Of a stretch of DNA of 64,000 bases, positions 44,929-53,375 are shown piece by piece (within the stretch, counting starts at the first letter, position 1; the number at the start of each line of letters is the position of its first letter). The notes under the pieces were generated by a model, which searched no databases, had not been told where the DNA came from, and saw only the letters and a list, made by a program, of their open reading frames with translations. A program made the translations under genes and the position numbers. Where the stretch lies: contig NZ_RJJQ01000001.1 in the NCBI RefSeq assembly GCF_003724155.1, positions 372,001 to 436,000 on the forward strand. The letters are read 5' to 3'. The DNA is from Flexivirga caeni. GTDB taxonomy: Bacteria; Actinomycetota; Actinomycetes; Actinomycetales; Dermatophilaceae.

Positions 44929-46104
44929 GTGCAGATACGAGCGCTCCGCCTCGACGACATCCGGCTGGACCGCGCGGTCATCCGGGTGGTCGTCGCCGCG
45001 TCGTTCACCGCATCGCTGCTCTCCGCGACAGGAGTGACCAGCAACCGCCATCCCGGACCAGCCGCGATCGCTGTCGGGTCGGCCGCCGGAATCCTGACCG
45101 TGCTGGCGTTCCTGGTCGGCGGCTCCTGGTGGCTGCCGGAGGCCGCCGGCGCCGAGCGGACGAGGTGGCGAGCGGGGCAACTGTGGGCGTTGTCCCTCGG
45201 CGCCGCCGCAGTCGCGGTGGCGTTGCCCTACGACAGCCTGTCCTGGATGCCGTTCCTGCCGATCATGATCGCCGCCCGGGCCTGCGACCTGCCCCAAGCA
45301 CTCGGCTACGCGGCCGCGCCCGCTGCGGGGCTGGTATGGCTGCAGGCGCGCCATCCGAACCCACTGAGCGGTGTCCTGCTCAGCCTCGCGATCGCGGCAG
45401 CGATCATTGCCATCCTGCAACAGCGCAGGCGGCAGGTGGAGGCCGCCGAACTGTATGCCGCACAGCAGCAGGTGATCGTCCAGGAGCGCGCCCGGTCGGC
45501 GACCGCGGAAGGGCAGCGAGAGATCGCCGCCCAGTTGCACGACGTGCTCGCACACACTCTGTCCGGGCTGGTCGTGTCGGTGCAGACCGCGGAACTGCAG
45601 GCGCGCCAAGAGGGCGCGAGCATCGAGCTGCAGCAACGACTTTCGGCTGCCGCGGACCTCGCGAAGGACGGGTTACGGGGCGCCCGCCAAGCAGTCGAGG
45701 CACTCCAAGGTGCAGCCAACCGGGCCGAAGCCACACCGCTCGCCGAGTGGCTGGCACAGACCGTCGACCGGCTGCACACCGCGTCGGACGCCGACATCAG
45801 CGTCGAGGGCGACGCCTGCGTCATACCGGCCGACCGGCAGGAGACGGCTCGGGCCGTCCTGCGGGAGGGCATCACCAACTCACTGCGCCACGCGCCCGGG
45901 CTCCCCGTGCGGATCTCGTTGACAGCGCGGGAGATCCGGGTGCTCACGGCCGGCGACCCCACGGACCTGCCGCAGACCGATCAGGTCAGCGGCAGACACG
46001 GACTCGCCGGGCTGCGCCGGCGGGTGCAGGCGCAGGGAGGACGGTTCGAGGCGGGCGCGACGGCGGCCGGCTGGCTCGTGATCGCGCGATGGGAGGACGG
46101 ATGA
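44929..46104 (+). CDS. Two-component sensor histidine kinase (HisKA_3 type)
   Basis: 391 residues: four to five membrane helices (about 18-150), coiled linker, the dimerisation/phosphoacceptor helix REIAAQLHDVLAHTLSGLVVSVQTAEL with H204, and an HATPase domain with N box REGITNSLRHA and G box SGRHGLAGLRRRV. The signal is sensed by the membrane domain and unknown. GTG 44929 is the start. Its stop overlaps the regulator ATG (ATGA). This is the NarL/LiaS-like class common in actinobacteria. Confidence 0.92.
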   Translation: MQIRALRLDDIRLDRAVIRVVVAASFTASLLSATGVTSNRHPGPAAIAVGSAAGILTVLAFLVGGSWWLPEAAGAERTRWRAGQLWALSLGAAAVAVALPYDSLSWMPFLPIMIAARACDLPQALGYAAAPAAGLVWLQARHPNPLSGVLLSLAIAAAIIAILQQRRRQVEAAELYAAQQQVIVQERARSATAEGQREIAAQLHDVLAHTLSGLVVSVQTAELQARQEGASIELQQRLSAAADLAKDGLRGARQAVEALQGAANRAEATPLAEWLAQTVDRLHTASDADISVEGDACVIPADRQETARAVLREGITNSLRHAPGLPVRISLTAREIRVLTAGDPTDLPQTDQVSGRHGLAGLRRRVQAQGGRFEAGATAAGWLVIARWEDG

Positions 46105-46742
46105 CGGTGCGTGTGGTGCTGGCCGACGACCAGACGGTGGTGCGCGAAGGCCTGCGCTCGCTGCTCGGGCTGATCGAGGGCATCGACGTGGTCGGGGTCG
46201 CGGCCGACGCCGAGACGGCACTGGAACTGGTCGGGCAGACCGACCCGGACGTGCTGCTCACCGACCTGCGGATGCCCGGGATCGGCGGCGTCGAAGGCAT
46301 TCGCCGGCTGCGCGGCGGCCGTTCGCGCACCCAGGCCGTCGCTCTGACGACGTATGACGACGACGCCACCATCGTCGAAGCCCTCTCGGCCGGGGCGCTC
46401 GGTTTCCTCAACAAGGACGCCGACCCGGCCACCATTGCGGACGCGATCCGAGCCGCGGCGAGCGGCCGGTCACTGCTGGACGCCAAGGCCACCCGGGCGA
46501 TGCTGCAGCGGCCGGGCGAGGCGACGCCCACGGCATACGAACCACCCGACGGGCTCACCGAGCGGGAAGTCGACGTGCTGCGGCTGGTCGCGTCCGGCCT
46601 GGCCAACCCGCAGATCGCGCGTGAGCTCTTCGTGTCGGTCAGCACCGTGAAGACGCACATCAATCACGTCCTGGCCAAGACCGGCTGCACCGGGCGCGCC
46701 GCGCTGGTCCGCTATGCCTACGAGCACGGCCTGGCGGGCTGA
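46101..46742 (+). CDS. Two-component response regulator (NarL/LuxR type)
   Basis: 213 residues. The receiver domain has the acidic pair LADDQTVV, phosphoacceptor Asp in VLLTDLRMPG near 55, T in ALTTYDDD and K in GFLNKDADP. The C-terminal LuxR HTH is LTEREVDVLRLVASGLANPQIARELFVSVSTVKTHINHV. It is translationally coupled to the kinase; GGAGG lies 6 nt before ATG 46101. The divergent CcdC-like membrane protein may be a target (inference). Confidence 0.95.
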   Translation: MTVRVVLADDQTVVREGLRSLLGLIEGIDVVGVAADAETALELVGQTDPDVLLTDLRMPGIGGVEGIRRLRGGRSRTQAVALTTYDDDATIVEALSAGALGFLNKDADPATIADAIRAAASGRSLLDAKATRAMLQRPGEATPTAYEPPDGLTEREVDVLRLVASGLANPQIARELFVSVSTVKTHINHVLAKTGCTGRAALVRYAYEHGLAG

Positions 46743-46860
46743 GAGGCCGCGGATCGCCGGATTTCTCGGTGCGGAAGTTGGACGCCTCGCCGATCACCAG
46801 GTTGGATGGGTGGCGACAGCGGCCCAGCACGCCGGGCCTCCCCATCACCAGGAGGAATCT

Positions 46861-47607
46861 ATGTCGACGCCCACAGGTGGCTCGTGGAACAACGAACAGG
46901 GCGACGAAGGCGCGCCGCAGGGGGGACAGCGCTACCAGAGCCAGAGCCTCGGTCAGGGTTTCGGGCAGCAGCAGTCCGCTCAGCAGCAGCCCGAGAGCGA
47001 CCAGACCCAGGCCGCGCCACAACAGCCCGAGCCGGCCCAGCAGCAAGCGCAGCCGGACTACGGCCAGCAGCAGGCCGCACCACAACAGGCGCCCCAGCAG
47101 CCCGACTACGGCCAGCAGCAGGGCTATGGCCACCAGCCCGACTACGGCCAGCAGGCGCAGCAGCCCGACTACGGCCAGCAGCCGAACTACGGACAGCAGG
47201 GTTACGGGCAGCAGGCACAGGGCCAGCACGGCAACTTCGGCGGGCAAGCCCAGCAGGCCGGCCAGCAGTGGGCCTCCGACGCCGGCCAGATCGCCTCCGG
47301 TGCCGGCGAGGGCATCGGTGAGCTGCTCTCCGACCTGCAGTTCAAGAAGTCGCTGACCGAGCGGATCGCCGGGCTCACCTACCTGATCGTCATCGTCTGG
47401 GCCGCGATCAACTTCATCAGCAACCTGATCTACAACTTCGGCAGCGAAGACTTCGGCGGCACGCACGTCAAGCACATGAGCACCATCGCCGCGATCTTCC
47501 ACTCGCTCGCCGACCTCGCCTGGCTCGTGGTCATCATCGCGGTCGTCCGCGTGCTCCTCGAACTTGCCGTCAACGTGACGCGCATCGCGCGGCGCTCGAA
47601 GGACTGA
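46861..47607 (+). CDS. Membrane protein with Q/Y/G-rich low-complexity N-terminus (DUF4282-like)
   Basis: 248 residues. Residues 1-140 are intrinsically disordered and glutamine-rich, with repeats PDYGQQ at 65, 81, 93 and 102, PNYGQQ at 108 and GYGQQ at 114. Residues 160-240 contain two membrane helices (about 170-192 and 208-236) with the DUF4282-like pattern FKKSLTERIAGLTYLIVIVWA and a basic end RIARRSKD. AGGAGG lies 5 nt before ATG 46861. The function is unknown; the disordered segment would be cytoplasmic. A strong terminator follows. Confidence 0.8.
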   Translation: MSTPTGGSWNNEQGDEGAPQGGQRYQSQSLGQGFGQQQSAQQQPESDQTQAAPQQPEPAQQQAQPDYGQQQAAPQQAPQQPDYGQQQGYGHQPDYGQQAQQPDYGQQPNYGQQGYGQQAQGQHGNFGGQAQQAGQQWASDAGQIASGAGEGIGELLSDLQFKKSLTERIAGLTYLIVIVWAAINFISNLIYNFGSEDFGGTHVKHMSTIAAIFHSLADLAWLVVIIAVVRVLLELAVNVTRIARRSKD

Positions 47608-47625
47608 CAACCCGCGCATGCGACT

Positions 47626-47659
47626 GCGGCCCGCGCCTCCTGCCGGAGACGCGGGCCGC
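47626..47659 (+). terminator. Hairpin terminator after the Q-rich membrane protein gene
   Basis: GCGGCCCGCG / CGCGGGCCGC, a perfect 10-bp stem; the CTCC/GGAG inside the 14-nt loop can extend it. It separates this gene from the galTK promoter region. Confidence 0.8.
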
Positions 47660-47707
47660 TGCGTGTCCCCGGGCTCCAACCCACTCCCGACCAGACGTCA
47701 CCAAGTC

Positions 47708-47766
47708 GTGATACAACGTAAACGCACATTTTCAAACGTTGAAGTTTCTTCGGGACCCCCAAGGAG
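47708..47766 (+). promoter_or_regulatory. galT: AT-rich galTK promoter region with palindrome
   Basis: The stretch upstream of galT is much richer in A/T than its surroundings and contains TTCAAACGTTGAA (47731-47743), a palindrome with 5-bp arms around ACG, plus a nearby half-site ACAACGTAAACG. It is likely an operator for a sugar-responsive repressor (DeoR, GntR or LacI type), none of which is encoded nearby. The leader is about 30 nt and carries AAGGAG at 47761-47766. Confidence 0.5.
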
Positions 47767-47771
47767 TCGGG

Positions 47772-48845
47772 ATGGAGCGCACCGAGGGTCGGCTCGCCGA
47801 CGGACGGCAGATCATCTGGTATGACGCCGACGGCACCCACCGCACCGCCGTGCCCGACCGGCGCGATCTGCCCACCACGGTCACCGGCTCACAGCTGCGG
47901 CTCGATCCGCTGACCGGCCAGTGGATCGGCATCGCATCGCATCGGCAGAGCCGCACCTTCATGCCTCCCGCCCAGGAATGCCCCCTGTGCCCCTCTCGCG
48001 ATCACCTGTCGGAGATCCCGTCCGCCGAATATCAGGTGGTCGCGTTCGAAAACCGTTTCCCGTCATACGAACTCAACGCCGAGGCGCCCGAGGCGAAGAG
48101 CGACGGCATCGAGCAGAGCCGCGCCGGTCGCGGCCGCTGCGAGGTGGTCTGCTTCACCAGCGACCACAGCTCCACCTTCGCGGCGCTGTCTCCCGAGCAT
48201 GCCCGCCTGGTGGTCGACACCTGGGCCGACCGCACCACCGCGCTGAACGCGATCGACGGCATCGAATACGTCTTTCCGTTCGAGAACCGCGGCAAGGAGA
48301 TCGGCGTCACCCTGCAGCACCCGCACGGGCAGATCTACGCCTACCCGTTCCTGCCTCCACGGGCCACAATCGAGCTGGAACGCGCGCGGGCCTATCGCGA
48401 GCAGCACGGGCGCAGCCTCTTCGGCGACATCATCGAGCGCGAGGCCACGGACGGCACCCGGGTGATCGCCCGGAACGACGAGTGGATCGCGTTCGTGCCG
48501 TTCGCCGCCCGCTGGCCGGTCGAGGTCCACCTCTACCCCACGCGGCAGGTGCCCGACCTACCTGCACTCGACGATGTGGCCCGCGACGGATTCGTGGAGG
48601 TCTACCTAGACGTGCTGCAGCGTTTCGACCTGCTGTATGACGATCCGACCGGCTACATCGCCGCGTGGCAGCAGGCGCCCGCGCGCCGGCATCGCGACGA
48701 CGCCTGGTTGCACCTGGAGCTCTTCTCTTTCCGCCGGGCGGCGGACAAGGTGAAGTACCTCGCCGGATCCGAGTCCGGCCAGGGCGCGTTCGTCAACGAC
48801 GGCTCCCCCGAGGATGTCGCCCAGCGCTTGCAGGACGCGAAGTGA
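47772..48845 (+). CDS. galT: Galactose-1-phosphate uridylyltransferase
   Basis: 357 residues. HIT-superfamily active site QHPHGQIYAYPF (nucleophilic histidine between proline and glycine), zinc-site cysteines in CPLCPSR, FENRFPSYE and the second half with VEVHLYPTRQVPDL and WLHLELF. It converts galactose-1-phosphate plus UDP-glucose to glucose-1-phosphate plus UDP-galactose. ATG 47772 was chosen because AAGGAG is 5 nt upstream; an ATG at 47739 lies in the promoter stretch. It overlaps the galK start by 4 nt. Confidence 0.95.
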   Translation: MERTEGRLADGRQIIWYDADGTHRTAVPDRRDLPTTVTGSQLRLDPLTGQWIGIASHRQSRTFMPPAQECPLCPSRDHLSEIPSAEYQVVAFENRFPSYELNAEAPEAKSDGIEQSRAGRGRCEVVCFTSDHSSTFAALSPEHARLVVDTWADRTTALNAIDGIEYVFPFENRGKEIGVTLQHPHGQIYAYPFLPPRATIELERARAYREQHGRSLFGDIIEREATDGTRVIARNDEWIAFVPFAARWPVEVHLYPTRQVPDLPALDDVARDGFVEVYLDVLQRFDLLYDDPTGYIAAWQQAPARRHRDDAWLHLELFSFRRAADKVKYLAGSESGQGAFVNDGSPEDVAQRLQDAK

Positions 48846-50026
48846 CGGCGATCGTGCAGACCCCCGCCGAGGTCGACTTCAACGCGCTGACGGCCCGCTT
48901 CCGGAAGCTGTATGGCGCGGCGCCCGACGGCCTGTGGGCCGCACCGGGCCGGGTCAACCTGATCGGCGAACACACCGACTACAACGGCGGATTCGTGCTG
49001 CCGATCGCACTCGCGCAACACACGGCCGTCGCCGTCCGGCGTCGCGAGGACGACCTCGTGCGCGTCGCCTCGACGTCGATGAACCACGACGAGCCGATCA
49101 CCGTGTCGCTCGGCGAGGTGACCCCCGGTGGTGACTACGGCTGGGCGTCATACCTCGTCGGGGTGGGGTGGGCGGCCCGCCGCCGCGGCCTGGACGTCAC
49201 GGGAATCGACCTTGCGCTCGACTCGAACGTGCCTGTCGGCGCAGGACTCTCGTCGTCGGCGGCGATCTCGTGCGGCACCGCGCGCGCCTGGTCGGATCTG
49301 TCCGGCTGGGCGCTGGACCAGGAGACCGTGGCCGATCTCGGGCGCGATGCGGAGAACGAGATCGCCGGAGCGCCCACCGGGCTGATGGACCAGCTGGCCT
49401 CGGTGTGCGGGCGTCCCGCGCACGCCATGCAGATCGACACCCACGCGGTCACCATCAAGCAGATCCCCTTCGATCTGCCAGCGGCCGGGCTCTCCCTGCT
49501 GGTCATCGATTCGCATACCCAGCACACCCACGCCGGAGGCGAATACGCCGAACGCCGGCACTCGTGCCAGGAGGCCGCGCTGCAGCTCGGGGTGCACGAG
49601 TTGCGGGAGGTGCCCGTGGCGGACCTGGCGACCACCCTCGACAAGCTGCCGCCGCTGCTGCGCCGGCGCGCACGTCACGTGATCACCGACTCCGCGCGCG
49701 TCGAGGAGGTGGCGGCGCTGCTGACCTCCGGCGACGACCCACGCCGGATCGGCTCTCTGCTCAACGCATCGCACGCCTCCATGCGCGACGACTTCGAGAT
49801 CACCGCACCGAGCGTCGACGCGCTGCAGGAGGCGGCGGTCGCGGCCGGCGCATACGGGGCGCGGATGACCGGTGGCGGCTTCGGCGGCTCGGTCATCGCA
49901 CTCGTCGACCGCGAACGGTCCGAGACGGTGGCGCAAGCCTGTGTCGCCGCAGCCGCCGCGGGTGGCTTCGCGACACCGTCCGTCTTCGAAGGCGTAGCGA
50001 GCGGGGGTGCCGCGCGCGTCCGGTGA
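48842..50026 (+). CDS. galK: Galactokinase
   Basis: 394 residues. Galactokinase signature GRVNLIGEHTDYNGGFVLP near 35-53, the GHMP ATP loop PVGAGLSSSAAIS near 136 and the third motif MTGGGFGGSVIAL near 341. It phosphorylates galactose in the first Leloir step. The GTG 48842 start overlaps the galT stop (GTGA), so the two are coupled. galE is at 34.4 kb, and no galactose permease is in this window. Confidence 0.95.
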   Translation: MTAIVQTPAEVDFNALTARFRKLYGAAPDGLWAAPGRVNLIGEHTDYNGGFVLPIALAQHTAVAVRRREDDLVRVASTSMNHDEPITVSLGEVTPGGDYGWASYLVGVGWAARRRGLDVTGIDLALDSNVPVGAGLSSSAAISCGTARAWSDLSGWALDQETVADLGRDAENEIAGAPTGLMDQLASVCGRPAHAMQIDTHAVTIKQIPFDLPAAGLSLLVIDSHTQHTHAGGEYAERRHSCQEAALQLGVHELREVPVADLATTLDKLPPLLRRRARHVITDSARVEEVAALLTSGDDPRRIGSLLNASHASMRDDFEITAPSVDALQEAAVAAGAYGARMTGGGFGGSVIALVDRERSETVAQACVAAAAAGGFATPSVFEGVASGGAARVR

Positions 50027-50035
50027 CGTAGGGTC

Positions 50036-50530
50036 GTGCGGGTGACCTACGCAGTCTGTTTCGTGTGTTCGGGCAACATCTGCCGCTCACCCATGGGCGA
50101 GGTGATCCTGCGCGCGATGCTCGACGACGCGGGGCTGGCCGACGAGGTCAGCGTCGACTCCGCCGGCATCGGCGACTGGCACGTCGGGCAGGGCGCCGAC
50201 CCGCGCACCGTCGCCGCCCTGGAGCGCGGCGGGTATGACGGATCGGCCCACGTCGCCCGGCAGTTCGAGGCGTCATACCTGGACGATCGCGACCTGATCC
50301 TGGCCGCCGACCGCGGCCACTTGCGCGACTTGCTGCAACTGGCCGACGGACACGAGGTCCGGGCCGAAACGCGGCTGGTGCGCGAATTCGACACCGACGC
50401 CGCCGCGGCGGGCGAACTCGAGCTGGACGACCCCTACTTCGGCAACGCCAGCGACTTCGACCGCTGCCGACACGAGATCGAACTGGCCTGCCGGGGGCTG
50501 GTCGCCGAAATGCGGCGCGAGCTGGGCTGA
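50036..50530 (+). CDS. Low-molecular-weight protein-tyrosine phosphatase
   Basis: 164 residues. P-loop VCSGNICRS with catalytic C11 and R17 (Cx5R), and the general-acid motif DDPYFG near 126. It is cytoplasmic and dephosphorylates protein tyrosines; mycobacterial PtpA is the closest known type. GTG 50036 and GTG 50042 are both possible starts. It follows galK by 9 bp on the same strand and may be co-transcribed, though no functional link is evident. Confidence 0.92.
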   Translation: MRVTYAVCFVCSGNICRSPMGEVILRAMLDDAGLADEVSVDSAGIGDWHVGQGADPRTVAALERGGYDGSAHVARQFEASYLDDRDLILAADRGHLRDLLQLADGHEVRAETRLVREFDTDAAAAGELELDDPYFGNASDFDRCRHEIELACRGLVAEMRRELG

Positions 50531-50531
50531 C

Positions 50532-50921
50532 TCACGCGACCGGCGCGGCGCCCCGGGCGAAGTCGGTCGCCCAGCGCAGCACCTGTGCGGCATCCGGTTC
50601 GTCGCCCGCCAGGCAGGTCGGGCACTCGCGTGCCGTGGCGTAGTGCACGGCTGCCACCACCACGGCGCACCGTGGGTCGGTGCGCAGCGCCTGGGCGGCC
50701 GCATCGGACAACCCGGGCTCGGTGAGTTCTTCGATATGCGCGTCGATGATCGCTTCGGCAATGTCCAGGTGAATGCGCGTCGCGATGTCGATGCCGCGTG
50801 AGCGCAGCACCGTCTCGGCATACACCAGCAGCATGCGCAGCCCGTCGGCGTCGCCGAGCAACGCCGACGCCGCCTCTTGTGACACCTGGAACCGCTGCGT
50901 GTCCCGTGGATCATCAGTCAT
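50532..50921 (-). CDS. Conserved-looking cytoplasmic protein, unknown function
   Basis: 129 residues from ATG 50921, chosen because GGGAGG lies 8 nt upstream (ATG 50936 lacks this). It is largely helical and acidic, with a lone CPTC pair (ECPTCLAGDEPDAAQ) near the C-terminus that could bind metal or be redox-active. I do not recognise a family. It is convergent with the phosphatase gene, one base between the stops. Confidence 0.6.
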   Translation of the reverse strand: MTDDPRDTQRFQVSQEAASALLGDADGLRMLLVYAETVLRSRGIDIATRIHLDIAEAIIDAHIEELTEPGLSDAAAQALRTDPRCAVVVAAVHYATARECPTCLAGDEPDAAQVLRWATDFARGAAPVA

Positions 50922-51070
50922 CCCAGCACCTCCCACCCTCTTCGTCCCTCGCCGTCAACGGTAGGGCCGTCGCAGGGCGCGCGCGCCCTGCTTGGTGAAA
51001 CTTTGGCGATTTCCTGACGATCCGGACACGGACCCAGACCTCGGCCGAACCTGCCGCATAAGCTCGCCTC

Positions 51071-51850
51071 ATGGTTACTCGCTCCACGCCCTGGCCGGCC
51101 GGCACGCCCTGCTGGGTCGACTGCTCCTTCGCACCGGCACACCGCGGCATGCACCACGCTCAAGACTTCTACGAGAAGCTCTTCGGCTGGGACGTGCGCC
51201 GCGACCAGACCGACGAGGACTACCTCGTCTGCCGCAAGGACGACCAGCCGGTCGCCGGGCTGCAGCACCAGTACGGCGGGGAGGCACCGCCGTACTGGAC
51301 GACCTACTTCGCGACCGAAGACGTCGAGGCGACGTGCGCCGCGGTCACGGCCGCCGGCGGTCAGGTCCTGACCGAGCCTTTCGACCTGCCCGGGCTCGGC
51401 CGCAGCGCCTACTGCGCCGACTCGAGCGGCGCATTCTTCGGGTTGTGGCAGGCGGCCGGGCTGCTCGGGGCCGGCCTGGTCAACGAACCTGGCGCGGTCA
51501 CCTGGAACGACCTGATGACCCGCGACCTCGAGGGCTCGAAAGCGTTCTATGCCAGCGTTTTCGGCTACACGTATGACGACATGGGCGACGCCTACGTCGT
51601 CGCGAAACTGCCGACCGGGCGGACCGTCTGCGGCATACACCAGGCGGCGCAGCTGCCCGACGAGGCACCGCCGAGCTGGCTGGTGCACTTCGCGGTCGCC
51701 GATCGTGACTCCTCGGCGCAGATCGCCCAGGAACTCGGCGCGCAGATCCTGATGACGATGGACACGGCATACGGACCCGAGGCGCTGCTGCAGGGCAAAC
51801 ACGGCGAGATCTTCTCGGTGATCGCGCTGGCCGACCCACCGCAGGAGTGA
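51071..51850 (+). CDS. Two-domain VOC (glyoxalase/bleomycin-resistance superfamily) protein
   Basis: 259 residues made of two VOC domains: residues 10-125 (CWVDCSFAPAHRGMHHAQDFYEKLFGWD ... GAFFGLWQ) and 135-255 (TWNDLMTRDLEGSKAFYASVFGYTY ... GEIFSVIAL). This is the CFP32-like actinobacterial form, often annotated as hydrolase or hydroxylase. The substrate is unknown. ATG 51071 stands alone with no clear operon partner. Confidence 0.85.
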   Translation: MVTRSTPWPAGTPCWVDCSFAPAHRGMHHAQDFYEKLFGWDVRRDQTDEDYLVCRKDDQPVAGLQHQYGGEAPPYWTTYFATEDVEATCAAVTAAGGQVLTEPFDLPGLGRSAYCADSSGAFFGLWQAAGLLGAGLVNEPGAVTWNDLMTRDLEGSKAFYASVFGYTYDDMGDAYVVAKLPTGRTVCGIHQAAQLPDEAPPSWLVHFAVADRDSSAQIAQELGAQILMTMDTAYGPEALLQGKHGEIFSVIALADPPQE

Positions 51851-51937
51851 CTCCGCGCGAGTGACCCGCGTCATACCCGGGCCCGGGCGGTGGACGGGTG
51901 GCTCGACGCGTCCGCCCGCTCTGGGACACTGATCGGC

Positions 51938-53344
51938 ATGCGTTCGCTTGCTGCTGCCCACCCGCCGATCGCGCTCGGCCCCCTCGACGGGCGCTACCGC
52001 GCCGCCGTCGCCCCGCTCGTCGACTTCCTCTCCGAGGCCGCTCTCAACCGGGAGCGGGTGCACGTCGAGGTCGAGTGGCTGATCCACCTGACCCGGCAGG
52101 GCGCCGTGCCCGGCGTGCGGCGGCTCACCGACGAGGAGATCCGGCAGCTGCGCGACATTCCGGTGCAGTTCGACGTCGCCGACATCGCCGAGCTTGCCGA
52201 CATCGAACACGAGACCGTGCACGACGTGAAGGCGGTCGAGTACTACCTGAAGCGGCGGCTGCCGCAGATCGTCGGCACCGCCGACGCGCCCGGCCTGTCC
52301 GAGCTGGTGCATTTCGCCTGCACCAGCGAGGACATCAACAACCTGTCCTACGCGCTGATGGTGCAGGGCGCCACCCGCCGGGTCTGGCTGCCGAAGGCGT
52401 CGGCGCTGGTCGAGCAGATCGCCACCATGGCCCGCGAACTCGCCGACGTGCCACTGCTCGCGCACACCCACGGCCAGCCGGCGACGCCGACGACCATGGG
52501 CAAGGAGCTGGCCGTGCTCGCCTACCGGCTGCGGCGGCAGCTGCAGCGCATCGAGCGGGCGGAATATCTCGGCAAGATCAACGGCGCCACCGGCACGTAT
52601 GGCGCACACGTCGCCGCCGTGCCGACCACGGACTGGGTCGAGGTCTCCCAGCTTTTTGTGGAAGGCCTTGGGCTGCAATGGAATCCGCTGACGACGCAGA
52701 TCGAGAGCCACGACTGGCAGTCGGAGATCTACAGCGACATCGCGCGGTTCAACTCGATCCTGCACAACCTCGCGACCGACGTGTGGACCTACATCTCGAT
52801 GGGCTACTTCGCTCAGTCGCGCGGCCAGGGCACCGTCGGGTCGAGCACGATGCCGCACAAGGTCAACCCGATCCGCTTCGAGAACGCCGAGGCCAATCTC
52901 GAGCTGAGCAACGGCATCTTCGACGTGCTGTGCCGCACCCTGGTCAACTCCCGGTTGCAGCGAGACCTCACCGATTCCTCGATGCAGCGCAACATCGGCA
53001 CGGCATACGGGCACTCGCTGCTGGCGATCGACAACGTCTCGCGCGGCCTGGCCGGGCTCGACGCGGTGCCGGCCAAGATGGCGGCCGATCTCGACGCCAA
53101 CTGGGAGGTGCTCGGCGAGCCGATCCAGTCGGCGATGCGCGCACTCGGCGCCCGCGGCGTGCCCGGCATGGAGCAGCCCTACGAGCGGCTCAAGGAGCTC
53201 ACCCGGGGGCGGCGGATCAGCGAGGCGGACCTGCGCGAGTTCGTGCGCGGTCTCGGGTTGCCGAACACCGTCGAGGCGCGGTTTCTCGAGCTCACGCCCG
53301 AGACGTATGTCGGACTGGCTCCCCAGCTGGTGCGCTTTCTGTAG
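51938..53344 (+). CDS. purB: Adenylosuccinate lyase
   Basis: 468 residues. Fumarase/aspartase-superfamily signature SSTMPHKVNPIRFEN near 301; active-site histidines in AHTHGQPATPTTMGKE; DITDSSMQRN-like DLTDSSMQRNIGTA. It catalyses two steps of purine synthesis (SAICAR to AICAR and adenylosuccinate to AMP). The length resembles the longer bacterial PurB. ATG 51938 was chosen as the start because family homology begins with LGPLDGRY shortly after it. It is convergent with the ECF-partner gene (31 bp). Confidence 0.95.
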   Translation: MRSLAAAHPPIALGPLDGRYRAAVAPLVDFLSEAALNRERVHVEVEWLIHLTRQGAVPGVRRLTDEEIRQLRDIPVQFDVADIAELADIEHETVHDVKAVEYYLKRRLPQIVGTADAPGLSELVHFACTSEDINNLSYALMVQGATRRVWLPKASALVEQIATMARELADVPLLAHTHGQPATPTTMGKELAVLAYRLRRQLQRIERAEYLGKINGATGTYGAHVAAVPTTDWVEVSQLFVEGLGLQWNPLTTQIESHDWQSEIYSDIARFNSILHNLATDVWTYISMGYFAQSRGQGTVGSSTMPHKVNPIRFENAEANLELSNGIFDVLCRTLVNSRLQRDLTDSSMQRNIGTAYGHSLLAIDNVSRGLAGLDAVPAKMAADLDANWEVLGEPIQSAMRALGARGVPGMEQPYERLKELTRGRRISEADLREFVRGLGLPNTVEARFLELTPETYVGLAPQLVRFL

Positions 53345-53375
53345 CTGCTGCGTGGCGGCGGGGGTGCGCGGGGTG

